A stretch of DNA of 64,000 bases from Chaunax sp. Z400 (Eukaryota; Chordata; Actinopteri; Lophiiformes; Chaunacidae): positions 11,580,018 through 11,644,017 of the forward strand of contig CM075197.1 of NCBI GenBank assembly GCA_037577475.1, given 5' to 3'. Position numbers and translations under genes: made by a program. Positions within the stretch are counted from its first letter, which is position 1, and each line of letters opens with the position of its first letter. Positions 34,966-48,200 of the stretch are shown piece after piece. The notes under the pieces are model-generated. The model saw nothing but the letters and a program-made list of their open reading frames with translations, did no database searches and was not told the origin of the DNA.

Positions 34966-36632
34966 TGTCTTCTTTCCTTATCATGTAAGAAATCTGTTAG
35001 GGGAACTTGAGCTTAGTGTAGTGTGGTTTGCTTTGGCATTATGTTTGTCATATTGTACACTTAAAATGCAGCTGTTCTTGTGCTGTTCTATTACAAAGGA
35101 TGCGTTATATGGAGTACACGTCAATAAAAACCACCAAAAACAGTTTCTCAGAGCACTCCCTGAGGCAGCAGGACTGGTTAATACATGCTATAGGATCTGA
35201 GCCTGTTCTTAAACTAAGCTTTAGGCAATATTTCTACATTGGTGGTCACATGAAAATCATCCTTTTTATACATAAATCTCTGCAATCAAACCTCGTTTCA
35301 CAAGGGACAATGCGCCAAACATCAACGTATAGCTGTCACGTTAAACACTGCATTTCTGATTGTACAGCAAAGTACGTGTGAGATGCAAAGTTGTACTGGC
35401 AAACAGTGCAGAGAGCAGATCTGTTCTTTACCAGCAGAACTGAGTCATTTGATGTCCTTTTAAATGTATGATTTGAAGGCTGATCACTAATCTGTTAGTG
35501 TGTGCCTCCAAAAAAAAAAAAAAGCTCAGCTCCATGAAGTTTGCCCTGTGACGCTCGAAATGGAATGTTTGGCCACACAATCTCCCAGCAGCGGCACTTT
35601 CCTTTTCTACATAAATTTGTAATGGAGCCTGGTGCCCTCTCCTGGTAGAATAACTGCAGGTGAAGTTCTTCTTCACACATCTCCACGATGAACACCTTGA
35701 GCAGGCAACAAATCATGAACAGTGCATTGTGGGTCTGTAATGACTCGGATCACCAACATCATCTAACGGACTGCACCTTGGGTCACTTCTCCCAAAAATG
35801 TCCTCAAATTCATGCAATTGAATAATCCTGTTAACAGAACAATCCTGTTAAAAATCACAACAGCTCATTCTGATGATGATTTGCCCTTTTACTGAGACAA
35901 AACAGAAATGCTAAATATTACAAGGTTGGTAAATAAACTGAGGATGTGTGCACAAACATCTGTGGCAGGGGTAACATTTCAAATAAAGTCAATCTTTTAA
36001 GTTTGACAAATTTGACTTCCATTTAAAAAAATATTTCTTAATACAAAAGCATTAGAAATCTGACCCACAGGTCAATTTATTTCAACAAAATGTCACTCAA
36101 GCTTATTTGTCTTACCATTAAAACTCCAGTGTTTTATTCATTCATTCCTCTCTATGCTGCTTAGTTTTCAACAGCACCTACTTTGAGCCATTTAGTCACA
36201 TTTTGTGGCCTGTGTTTTTCTGACTTCATTACAAAGTGATGACATTACAATTTAAATAATGAATGACTTAATCATAATTTTGTTTTTAATTTAAAAAAAT
36301 CTAAATATCATATGAAATATACCAAATGAACTGAATATTCATCAATCATTCTGTTATTAAATATTGTATCAGGTATATTTTACATGTAAACTATGCAGCT
36401 GGTGTGTTAAAGGCACTATTTAAAACACAATCAGCTTCACGTGACAGAGGTTACATCAATCACTTTACAGCAACATTGTCGTGGTCCGTGACGCAGATCC
36501 ACTTTGTGTCTGGACGTCTGAATCCTAACAGCAGGGTTCAGTATTTCCATCTGACCGTCGCTCATCTGTCCAATCGGCCATGATGGTCGATATATTCATA
36601 GCCATCAAATGTCCTCTCCTTCCCCTGCAGTG
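34966..36632. other. intergenic / polr3h 3' UTR
   Basis: Region between csdc2 (upstream side) and the polr3h stop codon. TTTATT at about 36132-36137, i.e. AATAAA on the minus strand, would end a polr3h 3' UTR of about 500 bases. There is a 14-base A run near 35510. No gene is recognised. Confidence 0.4.
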
Positions 36633-39600
36633 CTAATTGTTCCACCATGATAGCAGCCCCAGCCCCGGCTCACAGATGGTCCCCTGAAACAACAATACAT
36701 TGAGAAGGTCAGGATGGACGTTAAGCTACTTTGGTTTCATTTTGTGTCTTCTTGATGAATTAGTCATACTCTCTGAACTGTGTGGATGCGTAAAGCTCCC
36801 AAACTCGTAGTTTTGTTACATTTCTTAAGGCCAGTACAACTTATACCTTTATGAATCTTATATACAACAGTATGAGAGCCTGGTATTTAAGACAAGATGT
36901 ACAACTAAACAAAATATTCGTGACCACGAGGAAAATCTAAGCGCAGAGAGAATGGAGAACAACTGTGTAACAACATCCAACCTTTTACTGACAGATAATA
37001 TACTTTTGAGGCCAAAACAAATATTTGACAGGTACAAAAAATTATAAACATATACACATGTCATACATATTTGTACCGAAATTAAAAAATAAATACATTT
37101 GATAAGGTTCCCTAAAACCTTAGTGGTCCTCCAGAGATTTTTTTTTAAAAATTGGGACATGATATCTTTGTGTTGAGGTTTGAAAGTTTTGAGTATACAG
37201 TATAAGGGATTTAGAACAGGGGTCGCCAATTACCAGCCCATGGGCCAAATTCGGACCCCAAAGCCTTTTGACATAATGATAGATACTCTATTTTTAACTT
37301 CTGTCATCAAAGGGATTTTGAGTGGCCATATTGGCCAGCTCAATCGAGCTGCCTGGGTCCTAGGACCGGTTGCCACCATAGGCTGCTTACTACGCAAGAT
37401 GCCTGTAGCCTGACTGGGACCAAGACTGTGGGTTTAAGTAGCTGTTGTCATGACTCTGTCCTCAGAAGGATGACAACATGGTGAGCATTTCTCTCACAAA
37501 CAGCTGTAAACATAAGCAGTTTCTATTACAACCACATTTACAGTGAAAGTTGTGACATCCTTGACAAACAGTGCAGCAGCTGTGTCCAGAGACATCAGGC
37601 AAAACAAAACCAAAGGTTTAGTGTGGGACAGTCTCCCTTTATGACACAATCAGTCTTGAATCAACCAAAATAACTGAGGGTTTGAGCAGATGTCCTGGTG
37701 GTGTAGTGTTAGTCGTGAAGTGCGTTCTTACAATCAGAGTGTACGGTGCCTCTTTCTTCTCCACGCTGTCCTCTGTTGGTGGCGCCGTCGACTGTCCCGG
37801 TTGCGCCGGTGTGTCTGTCGCCACAGTGGCTGGGCCAGTTGGCGACGTGTCCACAAAGACTTCATCTGTCACCCGAAAACGGATTTCCTCTCCTTGGTCC
37901 ATGTAGAGGTCATGGGCCCCTTCATCCGTCTCATATTCCCAAAGCCAAACTTGCTCTGCTTCATCGCTGCAGCTGTGGCTAAGGATGGCTAAAGGATAGT
38001 TCAAGACCTCCAGCTACTAGACTACAGTTATATATGATGCACATGAATGACAAGACTGTTGTTGTGATGAAATAACAGCATTGTACTTCATTTCTAGAGA
38101 AGATTTTTGGTCAGGATACAATTTTGCAGGCTGTTGAAGTGACTCTGGTGGAATGAGAATGTCATCAAAGAAGCCCATTGTCACTGAAAGATAACGGTTA
38201 CAGAGTGCAGTCAGTGTTTATCAAAGTGCTCCTACAGGTGAAAGCAGGAACATGTGACTCTTCTAACTTGAAGCACGGTTCAGACGTTGTGGTGAAGTTT
38301 GATTTGTTTTTAGTTTACACCACACCGTGTTATCACTCCAACGTTCGTGTTCTTAAAAAAGCAGCCAGATGGGGTGCAGACTCACACAGGTTTAAAACAT
38401 TTCAGAGATAAGACACTCATGTGCTTGTATTAAAGCTGAAAAATTCAAAACAAATACAAGAGAGGAGACAAACCTATTTGAATGCCCTCCATGAACAGGG
38501 CAAACGTTTTGGAGCATCTTTTACTTCTGGCTAAATTGTTGGAAATTCATGACAAACACTAGAAGCTGAAAATATCAATACGTAATATATGTAATAAATA
38601 TTTGACAACTTACTGAACTGTAAATCCATTTTTAAAAATGACAGTATTTCCTGATTATTATTGCTAAGTTCTTTTCCGGCCTACTTTTGAAAGAAGTTAC
38701 CATGAACTCCCTCTTGGCTGCAGTACTTGATCTTCCCGACCAGGATCTCATCGAGGAAAGGGTGAAAAACGACATACCTAAAATGAACTGACAGAAAGAC
38801 AGAAGGAAGATGGGAACAAATCAGTCAGTGAGAGTAAGATGAAGCTGTTCACAGCCGAGACAAAATCCTTCAACAGTCACTTAAATCAGAACTTAAGATC
38901 TAAGTATTAATAGTGGCATTAAGGCTGTTTTGCTGTGACGCCAACCTCCATCAGTCTGCAAGTCTTTGACTGTTTTATTACTGAACAGGAAAACAGCTGC
39001 AACGTTTTGAAGATTGAATTTCCGACATATCTAATAGCAGCATTTTCCCTCAATCATCAGCAGGATTGACATAAAGAAATTAAAACTACAAATCTAAGCT
39101 AATAGGCTATTTTATAATCAGGCTGCAATATTAGGCAAGGTTGTCTAAAATGGTAAAAAGGCTGTAAAAAATAAAATGCAAGGCTTGATGTGTGTTTGAG
39201 GAAATAAGAGCACAGTTCACAGCTACAGTACCAGTCAAAAGTTTCAACACACCTTCTAATTCAAAGTGTTTTCTTTATTTTTGTTATTAGTTTGTACTTT
39301 ATAGAATAATACTGAAGGCATCAAAACTATGAAATAACACATAGAATTACATAGTAACCAAAAGAAAAGTGTAAACATAGTTAAATGTTTTATATCTTAT
39401 ATTTTGATTTGATGACAGCTTTGCACACTCTTGTCATTCTCTCAACCAGCTTCATGACGTCGTCGCCTGAAATGGTTTTCCAACGCTCTTGAAGGGGTTC
39501 TCTTATATGGTCCACTGGTCTACTGTCCTTGTGTTTTTGGTCAAAGTAATTCTCTTCTTCTTATTGGCCTCCCTCAGTCGAGGTTTCTTTACAGAAATTC

Positions 39601-41395
39601 GACCATGATGCCCTGATTCTGGCAGTCTCCTCTGAACAGCTGATGTTAAGATGTGTCTGCTATTTGAACTTTGTGAAGCATTCATATAGGCTCTAATCTA
39701 ATGTAATCTAATGTAATGTAATGTAATGTAATGTAATCTAATGTAATGTAATCTAATCTAATGTAATGTAATCTAATCTAATGTAATGTAATCTAATGTA
39801 ATGTAATCTAATGTAATGTAATCTAATGTAATGTAATGCGCTGTTAATTGGTGATTTCTGAGGCCAGTAAGTCTAATGAACCTATCCTCTGCAGTAGAGG
39901 TAAGTCTTGGTCTTCCTTTGCCGGGACGGTCCTCATCAGAGCCAGTTTCATCACAGCTTTGATTGCTTTTGCAACTGGACTTGAAGATAGACTCAAATTT
40001 CTTGCAGTTTTCCAGATTTACATACTTTCATGTCTTAAAGTAAAGATGGACTGTTGTTTCTCTTCACTTAGTGGAGCGGTTCTTGTCATAATATGGATTA
40101 CTACAGTTGTTGAGGGCTGTTTACTGTATGCGAACACTACCTCAACACAACACAACCAGTCGTCTCAAACACAAACTCACTAATTAACTTTAGACAAGGC
40201 ACACCTGTTGATTGAAAAGCATTCCATGTGATGATGTCATGAGGTTGTTTAAGATAATGACAATAGTGTGAAAAGCTGTCCACATGGTAAAACATGGTAG
40301 AATCTGAAATAGGATACACATTTTGTGTTTTTAACAATTTTCTGTTTACTACACAACTCTGTATGTGTTGTTTCATAGTTTTGATGCCGTCAGTATTGTT
40401 CTACAATGAAGAAAATGGCAGAAATAAAGAAAACATGTGAATAAGTAGGCGTATTCAAACTTCCGACTCGTACAGTGTGTCATCATCATCATACCTTTGG
40501 TGTGTGAGGCTCCATCTCCTGGGAATATATAGGAATCCTCCAGCTTAGTGATGTCAAACAAGCAGATACAAAGGCCAACATTGTAGACCACCTGGGGTGA
40601 TGAGAGCAGGCCATAGTTCGTGCAAACGTCAGAAAACACTATTTCACAAGAGCTTTCCATTGGTTATCACAACAGACAATGCGTACGAAAAACTGAATTA
40701 TCATCAAATTTTCCACACAGAACACTGGGCCAACATACAAAGTCAAAAACAAGAAATCATATGCTCAGCCCTCAGAATACACCCACATATTTACTGTAAT
40801 TACATGTAATATGTAGTGATTTTACATCATTTTAGGCAAATTTGTGACTTGTACTAATGAAATAAAAACTGTTGAAGTCTTCAGTAGCAGCAAGAGAATT
40901 ACTAAACTCAAGGAATATATAAAATGCACCACATTGCACACACAATTATTTTATTTTTTTTTAATTGGTTGAACATCTACAGTATATATAGGGCAGGTTT
41001 TTTGATCATTCTCAACATATGAGGTTTGGTCATGCTTGACTGGAATTTTGTGACTAGCCTTGAATCTGAAAGCACTATTTTTAGAGCAATAGCCACCATG
41101 CCTTTATCCAACTGATCCTTAATGACTCCTTAATCAAACTAACTAAACATTAAATGTGCAAGAATACCACAGCTGGGGCAACATGAGTGGCGGGATCACG
41201 TTGACATTGGACAATTTATTGACATTTGCAGTCTCCAGGCATACCCATAGGCAGACCCCCACTGAGTAACACACACGCACACACCTTGTTAGCCAGTTTC
41301 TTGTTCAGCTCCTCGGCTATGGCGTCGTTGAGTTGTCTCTGGAAGTTCCACGGAGGGATCCTGACAGTGTCGACCATCTCCACCAACACGAACAT
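36633..41395 (-). CDS. polr3h: DNA-directed RNA polymerase III subunit RPC8 (POLR3H)
   Basis: A subunit of the Pol III stalk (with CRCP/RPC9), homologous to Rpb7, that helps initiation at tRNA and 5S genes. Six coding exons join in phase on the minus strand: 41395-41285, 40591-40495, 38787-38701, 38183-38120, 37966-37732, 36683-36633. They encode 214 residues, about ten more than I recall for human. The N-terminal Rpb7-like part is MFVLVEMVDTVRIPP ... NVGLCICLFDITKLED and PGDGASHTK. The S1/OB-type part has FHPFLDEILVGKIK, GFFDDILIPPESLQQPAKF and DEAEQVWLWEYETDEGAHD. The extra length is a Thr/Pro/Ala-rich stretch after DTSPTGPA. The C-terminus is EPGLGLLSWWNN. All introns are GT-AG. The intron between the second and third coding exons carries a Tc1-like element. 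Confidence 0.96.
37212..37262 (+). repeat. hAT-like element remnant in a polr3h intron
   Basis: AACAGGGGTCGCCAATTACC followed by AGCCCATGGGCCAAATTCGG resembles the end of vertebrate hAT elements. Only a short end is recognisable. Confidence 0.35.
39226..40476 (-). mobile_element. internally deleted Tc1-like transposon in polr3h intron
   Basis: The left end CAGTACCAGTCAAAAGTTTC follows a TA. The right end carries the inverse, degenerate (CAAACTTCCGACTCGTAC). Internal words match a common fish Tc1-like transposase gene in reverse orientation: TTTGCACACTCTTGTCATTC, CCAACGCTCTTGAAGG, GTGTCTGCTATTTGAAC and TGGTCTTCCTTTGCCGGG. An ORF remnant of 60 codons at 39503-39685 (minus) encodes a transposase fragment. 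The middle of the gene is deleted and a pentanucleotide array interrupts it. The right end stops about 20 bases from the donor of polr3h coding exon 2. Confidence 0.85.
39693..39838. repeat. (TAATG/TAATC)n pentanucleotide satellite inside the Tc1 copy
   Basis: About 29 copies of TAATS arranged as blocks such as TAATCTAATGTAATG. The flanks (TCTAATCT on the left, CGCTGTTAATTGG on the right) are adjacent words of the transposase gene, so the array grew from a TCTAATC seed within it. Confidence 0.9.
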
Positions 41396-41509
41396 GATGC
41401 ACATAGAGCACTAAACATACAATAATCTACAGCAAACCATTCATAATGAATCCATAGTGCATAGAGGAAGAAAACACAGTGCCTCGCGTGATCATTTACG
41501 GCAGTGAGC

Positions 41510-41529
41510 TTTTGCGACATGTCGCAAAA
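41510..41529. promoter_or_regulatory. perfect 20-bp palindrome upstream of polr3h
   Basis: TTTTGCGACATGTCGCAAAA equals its own reverse complement. It lies about 115 bases before the polr3h start codon in a short CG-containing patch (CCTCGCGTGATC, TTTACGGCAG). It could be a promoter element for a dimeric factor. A remnant repeat end is the alternative, since TTAAAGGTACAG follows. Confidence 0.4.
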
Positions 41530-44500
41530 CTTAAAGGTACAGGCCAATGGTACAGTGCACAGTTTTGTTCATTCTGCCATGTATATTGAAAGCATGGAGC
41601 ATATTTTCTCCGCTTGTTGTTATTACCAACTATTTAGGAAATAATTGGAAGCATGGTTCAAACAAAAAATATATATCTGTTGAATTTAAATCACATATTG
41701 ATGTAATATATGGATGGTAATGAAAGAAAAACATGAAAGTCTGCTCAATAACACAATTCTCATAATGGCAAATATTACATACACAAAGGAAAATCAATAA
41801 AAACCTCACCCATTTTCAATGCTTTTTATAATGAATTTAGACTAAATTGTAATTCCTTGAAATAAAATCCGCAAAAGAACTGCTGAAATATGTTCAGCAT
41901 AGTTTATATCTAGCCTAAATCTCTCCAAGGCACAGTGCACCCATGGAGTCTTAATGATAGATGATGATTATTTAATTATACAATTTACAGAATCTATATA
42001 TACATGGAAGAATATACAGGAATATATAAAGTGAGTAAACATATTTACAAACAGGTATGTTGATATTTCAAATTTGTGGTTATTGATTTGAAAGTCAACA
42101 GTCGCCATTACTGTATAAAGAGATTAACATAATTAATAAAAATGTAAGTGATAATATTGTCAGTGAATTTATATTAAGACTGTACATAACTAGATATAGT
42201 CAGACTTTACAAGGAGCACTTGAAGGCAGCATCCACAGCTGAAGCCAATTCTCCCTCAACTGACAAGTCTGAAACATGATCTATATTATTATTGATTTAT
42301 CAAACAAAGACAGTCATTTCAGAATTTAATCTTTATTAATTTATCAACTACATTTACAAAATCAAGTTAAATGCAGAAAAAAGATGTGCAAAATGAATCA
42401 TCACAATGAGAAAACATTTGCTCATGTTCATTTTTTTATTTGTTGGACAAATGAAGCACATTTAAAATTTGATTTCCATATACAACAGAGGAAGTCTGAC
42501 CAAACCTCAGTAGTCAGGCATGCCACCACTCAATGCTTCAAACAACAATGCATATTATTACATCACAGTATAAGCAAACTGCTTCACAAGCGACTGTTTT
42601 AAATATGCTCACAGAGGAAAAAGGATGATTAAATATACATTTTTAAGATGCTTTAAAAAATAAATCCTGGTGATCTTGGTGAAAGTTGCACATAATCAAA
42701 TATCATGAAAGTATTCCATTTTTGAAAGGTCACATAATAATGGCTTATTTTCAAACAACTTATGGGTCATTTCTTTACATCGCGGTATTTTCATTAGGCA
42801 TCTCTGGCAGTACATCTGAAGAGGAGTGTTAAGCGCATCAAACATGAGGAGTATATGAACAGATAACCCCTTTGTGAAGTCATTAATCTCTGAGTGTTAG
42901 AAGTTAATTACAATTACAATCATGAAAAACACACAAAGCCATGAAGACTCACCTTTCAGGAAATAACACATCAGTTTTTATTATCAAAGCCACGCAACAA
43001 CAGACAGCTACAATCTAATATCTGTGCTTTCATTCAACCCACAATCCACATTTCAACTGGTTTGTGAAACCATTAGATTACTGGAGCTTCAGTGAAGACC
43101 ACAGAGGGGACTCTTTATCATGACATTATGTTACAGGAGGGTCAACAACTCTCATTTATACAGGCATCTTACAGTGTGTTACTCTCTCACCATATATATC
43201 CTTATGTACACACCCTTATGCAAAGTGCAACTCTATATATATATCACATCATTTACACACAGGTCCAAACTCTGTGACTTTTTAGAACATTGGAATTAAC
43301 CTCAGGAACTGTTATTATTAATCCAAGGTGGTTTTACTTCAGAGAGCAGAATCAAGAAGTGACAGACGACAAGAGAACACAGAGTACCAGCAATGCTCCC
43401 ACATAAACATAAAACCAATGACTTCAAACGTCCCTAAGCCCACAAGAAATAGAACCACACTGTTTAAGTGGTGCACACTTAGTTTAAATCATGGCAAGAT
43501 TCAGAAATACAAGAATTACCTTGAATCTATTCTTTCTACTGTCAGAAAACTGGTACATCAGTATTGAATATTACAAGTTGTATGTCAGTCAAGTAAAAAT
43601 GCTTGTGAACGATGCAGGAAAAACCAAAGCACACCGAAAAACTACCTTTCTAATTGTACAAAGTGCTAGTGTACAGGCATCTGGACACTAGATTGTGCGT
43701 ACGTTTGTATAAGAAGACAGCAGACTTTCTCATGCTATGGCAGACCAAACCTCAACCTGAAAAAAGAAACATTTAACTCTCTCTATCACAGCTACACAAG
43801 GCAATGTCACACACTGGCAACTCCAGATGATGGTGAGAAGCAACTGATGCAATGATGCAATTTTCTTTGGACACATGGCTTCTTGTGTCTATACGTTACA
43901 CCAGAGTTCAAATTAAAAAATATTGCCCTGTGCAGCTTCAGTGTCTACCGACATAAATCTGACTCTATTTCCCAAAACGTGTCAGGTTGTGGTTTGGACA
44001 GCACGAAACAGCCCACTGAGAGCAAAAATGATGAGCAAAGACAGACAGACAGATGCCAACATAGGCTAATGTGCAACTGAAAAAAACAATCATGCATCAC
44101 ACACTCACACACTCAGGAAAAACACAGATGGAAAGAAAAATGGCAAGGCTGGCTCAAACACAATAGAATTATTATTCATTGTGGTTTGCTGTCCCAGTCA
44201 GAGACAGACGACCACACTGAAAAGTTTGTTTTTAAAAATGGGGAGTCACATCATGCAAAAAGTCAGAGAAAGAGCAAGCAGCCATTTGGAAGAGAAACAA
44301 GGAGTGAACACACACTGAGGTGTTGGCTGAATAGACTGAGCCACAGACTGGATGAGTTCAAAATGAGCAGCAGCAGCATGAACTGTTACAGACTGAGTGA
44401 GAGTTAGATGGGCTGTAGTTGTACCATGACAGTCTGGGGGGGGGGTATGGAACATTACATGGACGGAACATTAAAGAGGAGGTATACAGTAATGGACAAC

Positions 44501-44929
44501 AGGACTGGTCTGGTCTTGGGGTGAGTTTGGCAGTTAACAATTTTAGTCCATATCTAACTATATTAATTCTGATTCAGGCTTGTATACTGCTACATACAAT
44601 GATTAAAGCAGGGTCGAACATATATAATACATTATGTTAATGCTTACAACAAGCCTGTTTCTGTAGGCAGGAGCTCGGAAATGATGGTGATACCAAATAA
44701 CGTCTGGCTTTACAAAAATAAAGTGATACCAATCTGTCAAAAAAAATAGGAAAATATCGCCCCGTTCAATGGAGACCGATGGGTGTCTCTGTATGAATCT
44801 GTCAGCTGAACACTCCAAGTTTACACTCAATGAATGAATAAGGTGACAAATTTGATTTTACACTGTGGAGTGCTGCCAGTACGAGCGCTACTGCCTATAA
44901 CAGAGACACACACTGCTAAGCTGTGGTTA
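41530..44929. other. intergenic region between polr3h and aco2 (tandem, both minus)
   Basis: About 3.4 kb of AT-rich DNA. No exon-like or conserved reading frame is visible; there is a G11 run near 44437 and short TA runs. The polr3h promoter should lie at its left end. Confidence 0.45.
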
Positions 44930-44935
44930 TTTATT
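44930..44935 (-). terminator. aco2 polyadenylation signal (AATAAA)
   Basis: AATAAA on the minus strand about 340 bases after the aco2 stop codon; a plausible 3' end of the transcript. Confidence 0.4.
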
Positions 44936-45273
44936 TTCTAGGAGTATTTCTGAAAAATGATTCGGCCTGTTGACCAGGAGTGCTTTCACTGTAATCCTGT
45001 CCGTGTGTACTTGCTCATGCTTTAACATTATGTGTGTGTGCGTGCATGTGTGTGCGCTTTTCATCTATACAGCGACCTCGTGTTGTGTGTGCGTTAATTC
45101 CTTCACCGAGCATAACTACAGCTGTGCATAAAAGCCAACACCAAAACGTCTGGTCATCATCTAGTGTTCACACGTCATCTCCCAGCTCTCTGCTAAGCCC
45201 CTCTCTAAGGCCTACATTTCTCCAAGGCCCCTCAGCAGCCCCACTAGCTCCTGCCTTCCTCCTCTCCCACTGA

Positions 45274-48200
45274 CTACTGGAGTTCCTTCATCCTGTTAAG
45301 GGCCGAACCAGCCTGGAACCACTCTATCTGTGTCTCATTGAAGGTGTGATTGAGAGAAATGGACTCTTGGCTGCCATCACTGTGCTTTATCACTGCAGTC
45401 AGGGGCTGGGGAATGACACAGGAGACAAATAAGATCAAGTGTCAATTATTTGTCCTGTTTTTCTTCAACATACGTGAAGATAAACTAGGCAGTCCTTAGG
45501 ATCAATGTTTCATTAGTACAGAATATCACTCACCTTGCCAGGAGCTAAGGATTTCAGCCCCGTGATTGAAATCTTGTCATCAGGGCGAATTCTGTCGTAG
45601 TCCTGGGGGTCGTCAAAAGTCAGAGGCAGCAGGCCTTGCTTCTTCAAGTTAGTCTCTGCAAGGAAGGAAAAAAAATACAGAAATATCGGATATAATGGCA
45701 AGATACTGACTCAGAGGGGCCTTTTGTTTTGCACGAGTATATCTGTTGCACAGCAATGCAAGGTCATGACAAAATGTGGTTGTAGACGATTAGCACCAGT
45801 GCTCATAATTAATTACATGTTCCACACACAAAAGTTTACACTCAAAGCTTTGCATATAACTGTCAATTGCATCAACTACATGAAACTACCTTTCACAAAG
45901 CAAATATCCATGCTATATCGGTGCTTGAGGACCCCTTTTGAAAACGAGATGGTTCATCTCAAGGGGTTTATCCTTCAAGTAAAGGTTTCTAAAATAAGAA
46001 TTATTCGGTTTTAGTATGAGCATAACAACCTGGCACACATGACATATCTCTAAAATGTGAGCGACAGCTTGATATTTGCATGTTGTTTTTTCTCTGTTCC
46101 CCTGAAACTTGCCATGGATTCTGGCAAAGCTCTTGACGATGATGGCACGTCCTCCAAGGTGTCGTGGCTCCAGGGCAGCATGCTCTCTGCTTGACCCTTC
46201 TCCATAGTTCTCGTCTCCAACCACCACCCAGCTCTCTCCATTGGCCTGGATCATAGTTTCACACAAAAAACATCAACTTCAAACTGATGTCAGGATGAAT
46301 TTTTTTTTTTTGTTTAATGGCACTAGCATACGGCCTGCTACAGAATATTGACATTTCATTGACATTTGGACTAATGGGCTGCATTAGATTTAGCTAAAAA
46401 ACTCATTTTAGTCAATGTAACGTCTACATGTAAAACATAAGACCAACAGATGTCGCCCCCTGTCGATCTCACCTTGTAGTGGCGGGCCACATCAGGCACA
46501 CCTTCGTACTCTCCTGTCAGCTGATTCTTGATCTTGTTGACGGCATCGTTCTCAATGTTGACTGCACCGATCAGCAGATTGTTGGAGATGTTGTCCAGGT
46601 GGCCGCGGAATTTCAGCCAGGGCCCAGCAGCACTGATGTGGTCAGTTGTGCACTTTCCTTTCACCTACAGCAACAGATGAAAAGAGAGAAAGGGGAGGAA
46701 TAGGAAATACAGAGGGTAAGAAAAGAAATGAAAATAAGAGCTTTTTAAACACATGATATGTAACATTTATTTCTAAAAAACAACTTGACCTATGTTATAT
46801 ATTTTGTTGAGTTGTATACTTACAATATCCCAAATGTTTCAGACCACGTTTGAAACAAGAGAAATCTGTAATTTCATTCAAGGTAACTGTTCATTTCATT
46901 TATTGGCCTTTTAATGGCATCATATCCCCTTTGTCCACTCTGGTTCTTATCACTTTCAAGGAAACATCAAATGATACATCAGAGCATGACAAAGGTTATC
47001 AGCAAACTAGCTATCTACCCACTCTATTGCTAACTATTTTTTGTTTCGCTTACTCATAATGGTGCACTACACAATGTCGTCAAACTCAATATTTACCTCC
47101 GCCAAGGAGGCGTCTGTTTCTTGGTTTGTTTTTCTGGCTGTTAGCAGGATTACACAAAAACTACTTGATGGATTTTCATGAAACTATGTGAAAGGGTTTG
47201 ACATGAAGCAAAGAAGAATCAGTTAATTTTTTTAATGGATCCAGATAAAGGAGCAGAGATACATTTTTGTAAATTATGCATAAACTACTTGACAAACTAT
47301 CATCAAACTGGGTGGAATGGTGGGGCATGTGTCAAGGAAGAGACCATTACATTTTGAAAAATGAAAAAAAAAAAAGAAAAGAAAAGTTTTTGGCTTAATC
47401 CAATGATACATTTTGAGATGCTCCTCAGCTCAACTACAGTAGTTCTCCATTACTTGCGCTGCCACCAAGCCTTTTCCCCCATGTCCTGCTCACCTTGATG
47501 AGGATCCTCAAGTCCTCCAGGTCTTTTCCATGCCACTTGTCGAAAGGCTCCAGGAGCTGCAGACGGTTGCTGGTGGGGCTCACGTCAACCTGAACAGCAT
47601 CAAATCAGGGTTCTTCAAAGAATACTTTCAAAAGCATATGTGGGCAGACAACTTCCAGATCAAAATGAATTTTGTCTGAACACTAAAAACCTTTTGTGTC
47701 TGAACGACTGTCACATCACTTGTTTCTGTCTAAACAAGCCTTGATCAAGCTACTTTATATTTTCTACTTGATCAAATGCTTCTTGGATAAGATGCTCACC
47801 TCAATAAAAGTCTGTTTAAGTTGTTTGTACTGCTTTCTGGATTGTCAGGATTAGATAAAAATCTTCTTAAAAAAAGAAATCACCTTAACTGAAGTGCTCT
47901 CGGCCGGGGGGTGCTGGTAGGTGTCCTGGCCTGGGTCAAAGTCCCTGGAGGGCAGCTCGTCACCGGTGGGGGGATCGAGCTTGAACTTCTCCCCGTTAGG
48001 AGCTGTCAGGTAGTCAGTCTCTGGGTTGAAGTTGAGGGTTCCAGCGATGGCCATGGCAGTCACAATCTACATTCATTTACATGATAGCCATTAAGTAACA
48101 ATGACGGATAAATGTGTTTATATCACCGACAGGGAATGTGCAAAAGATTACAGAAATAACAATTACATTTCGAAGTCCTCCACGGATACAAACCCTAATG

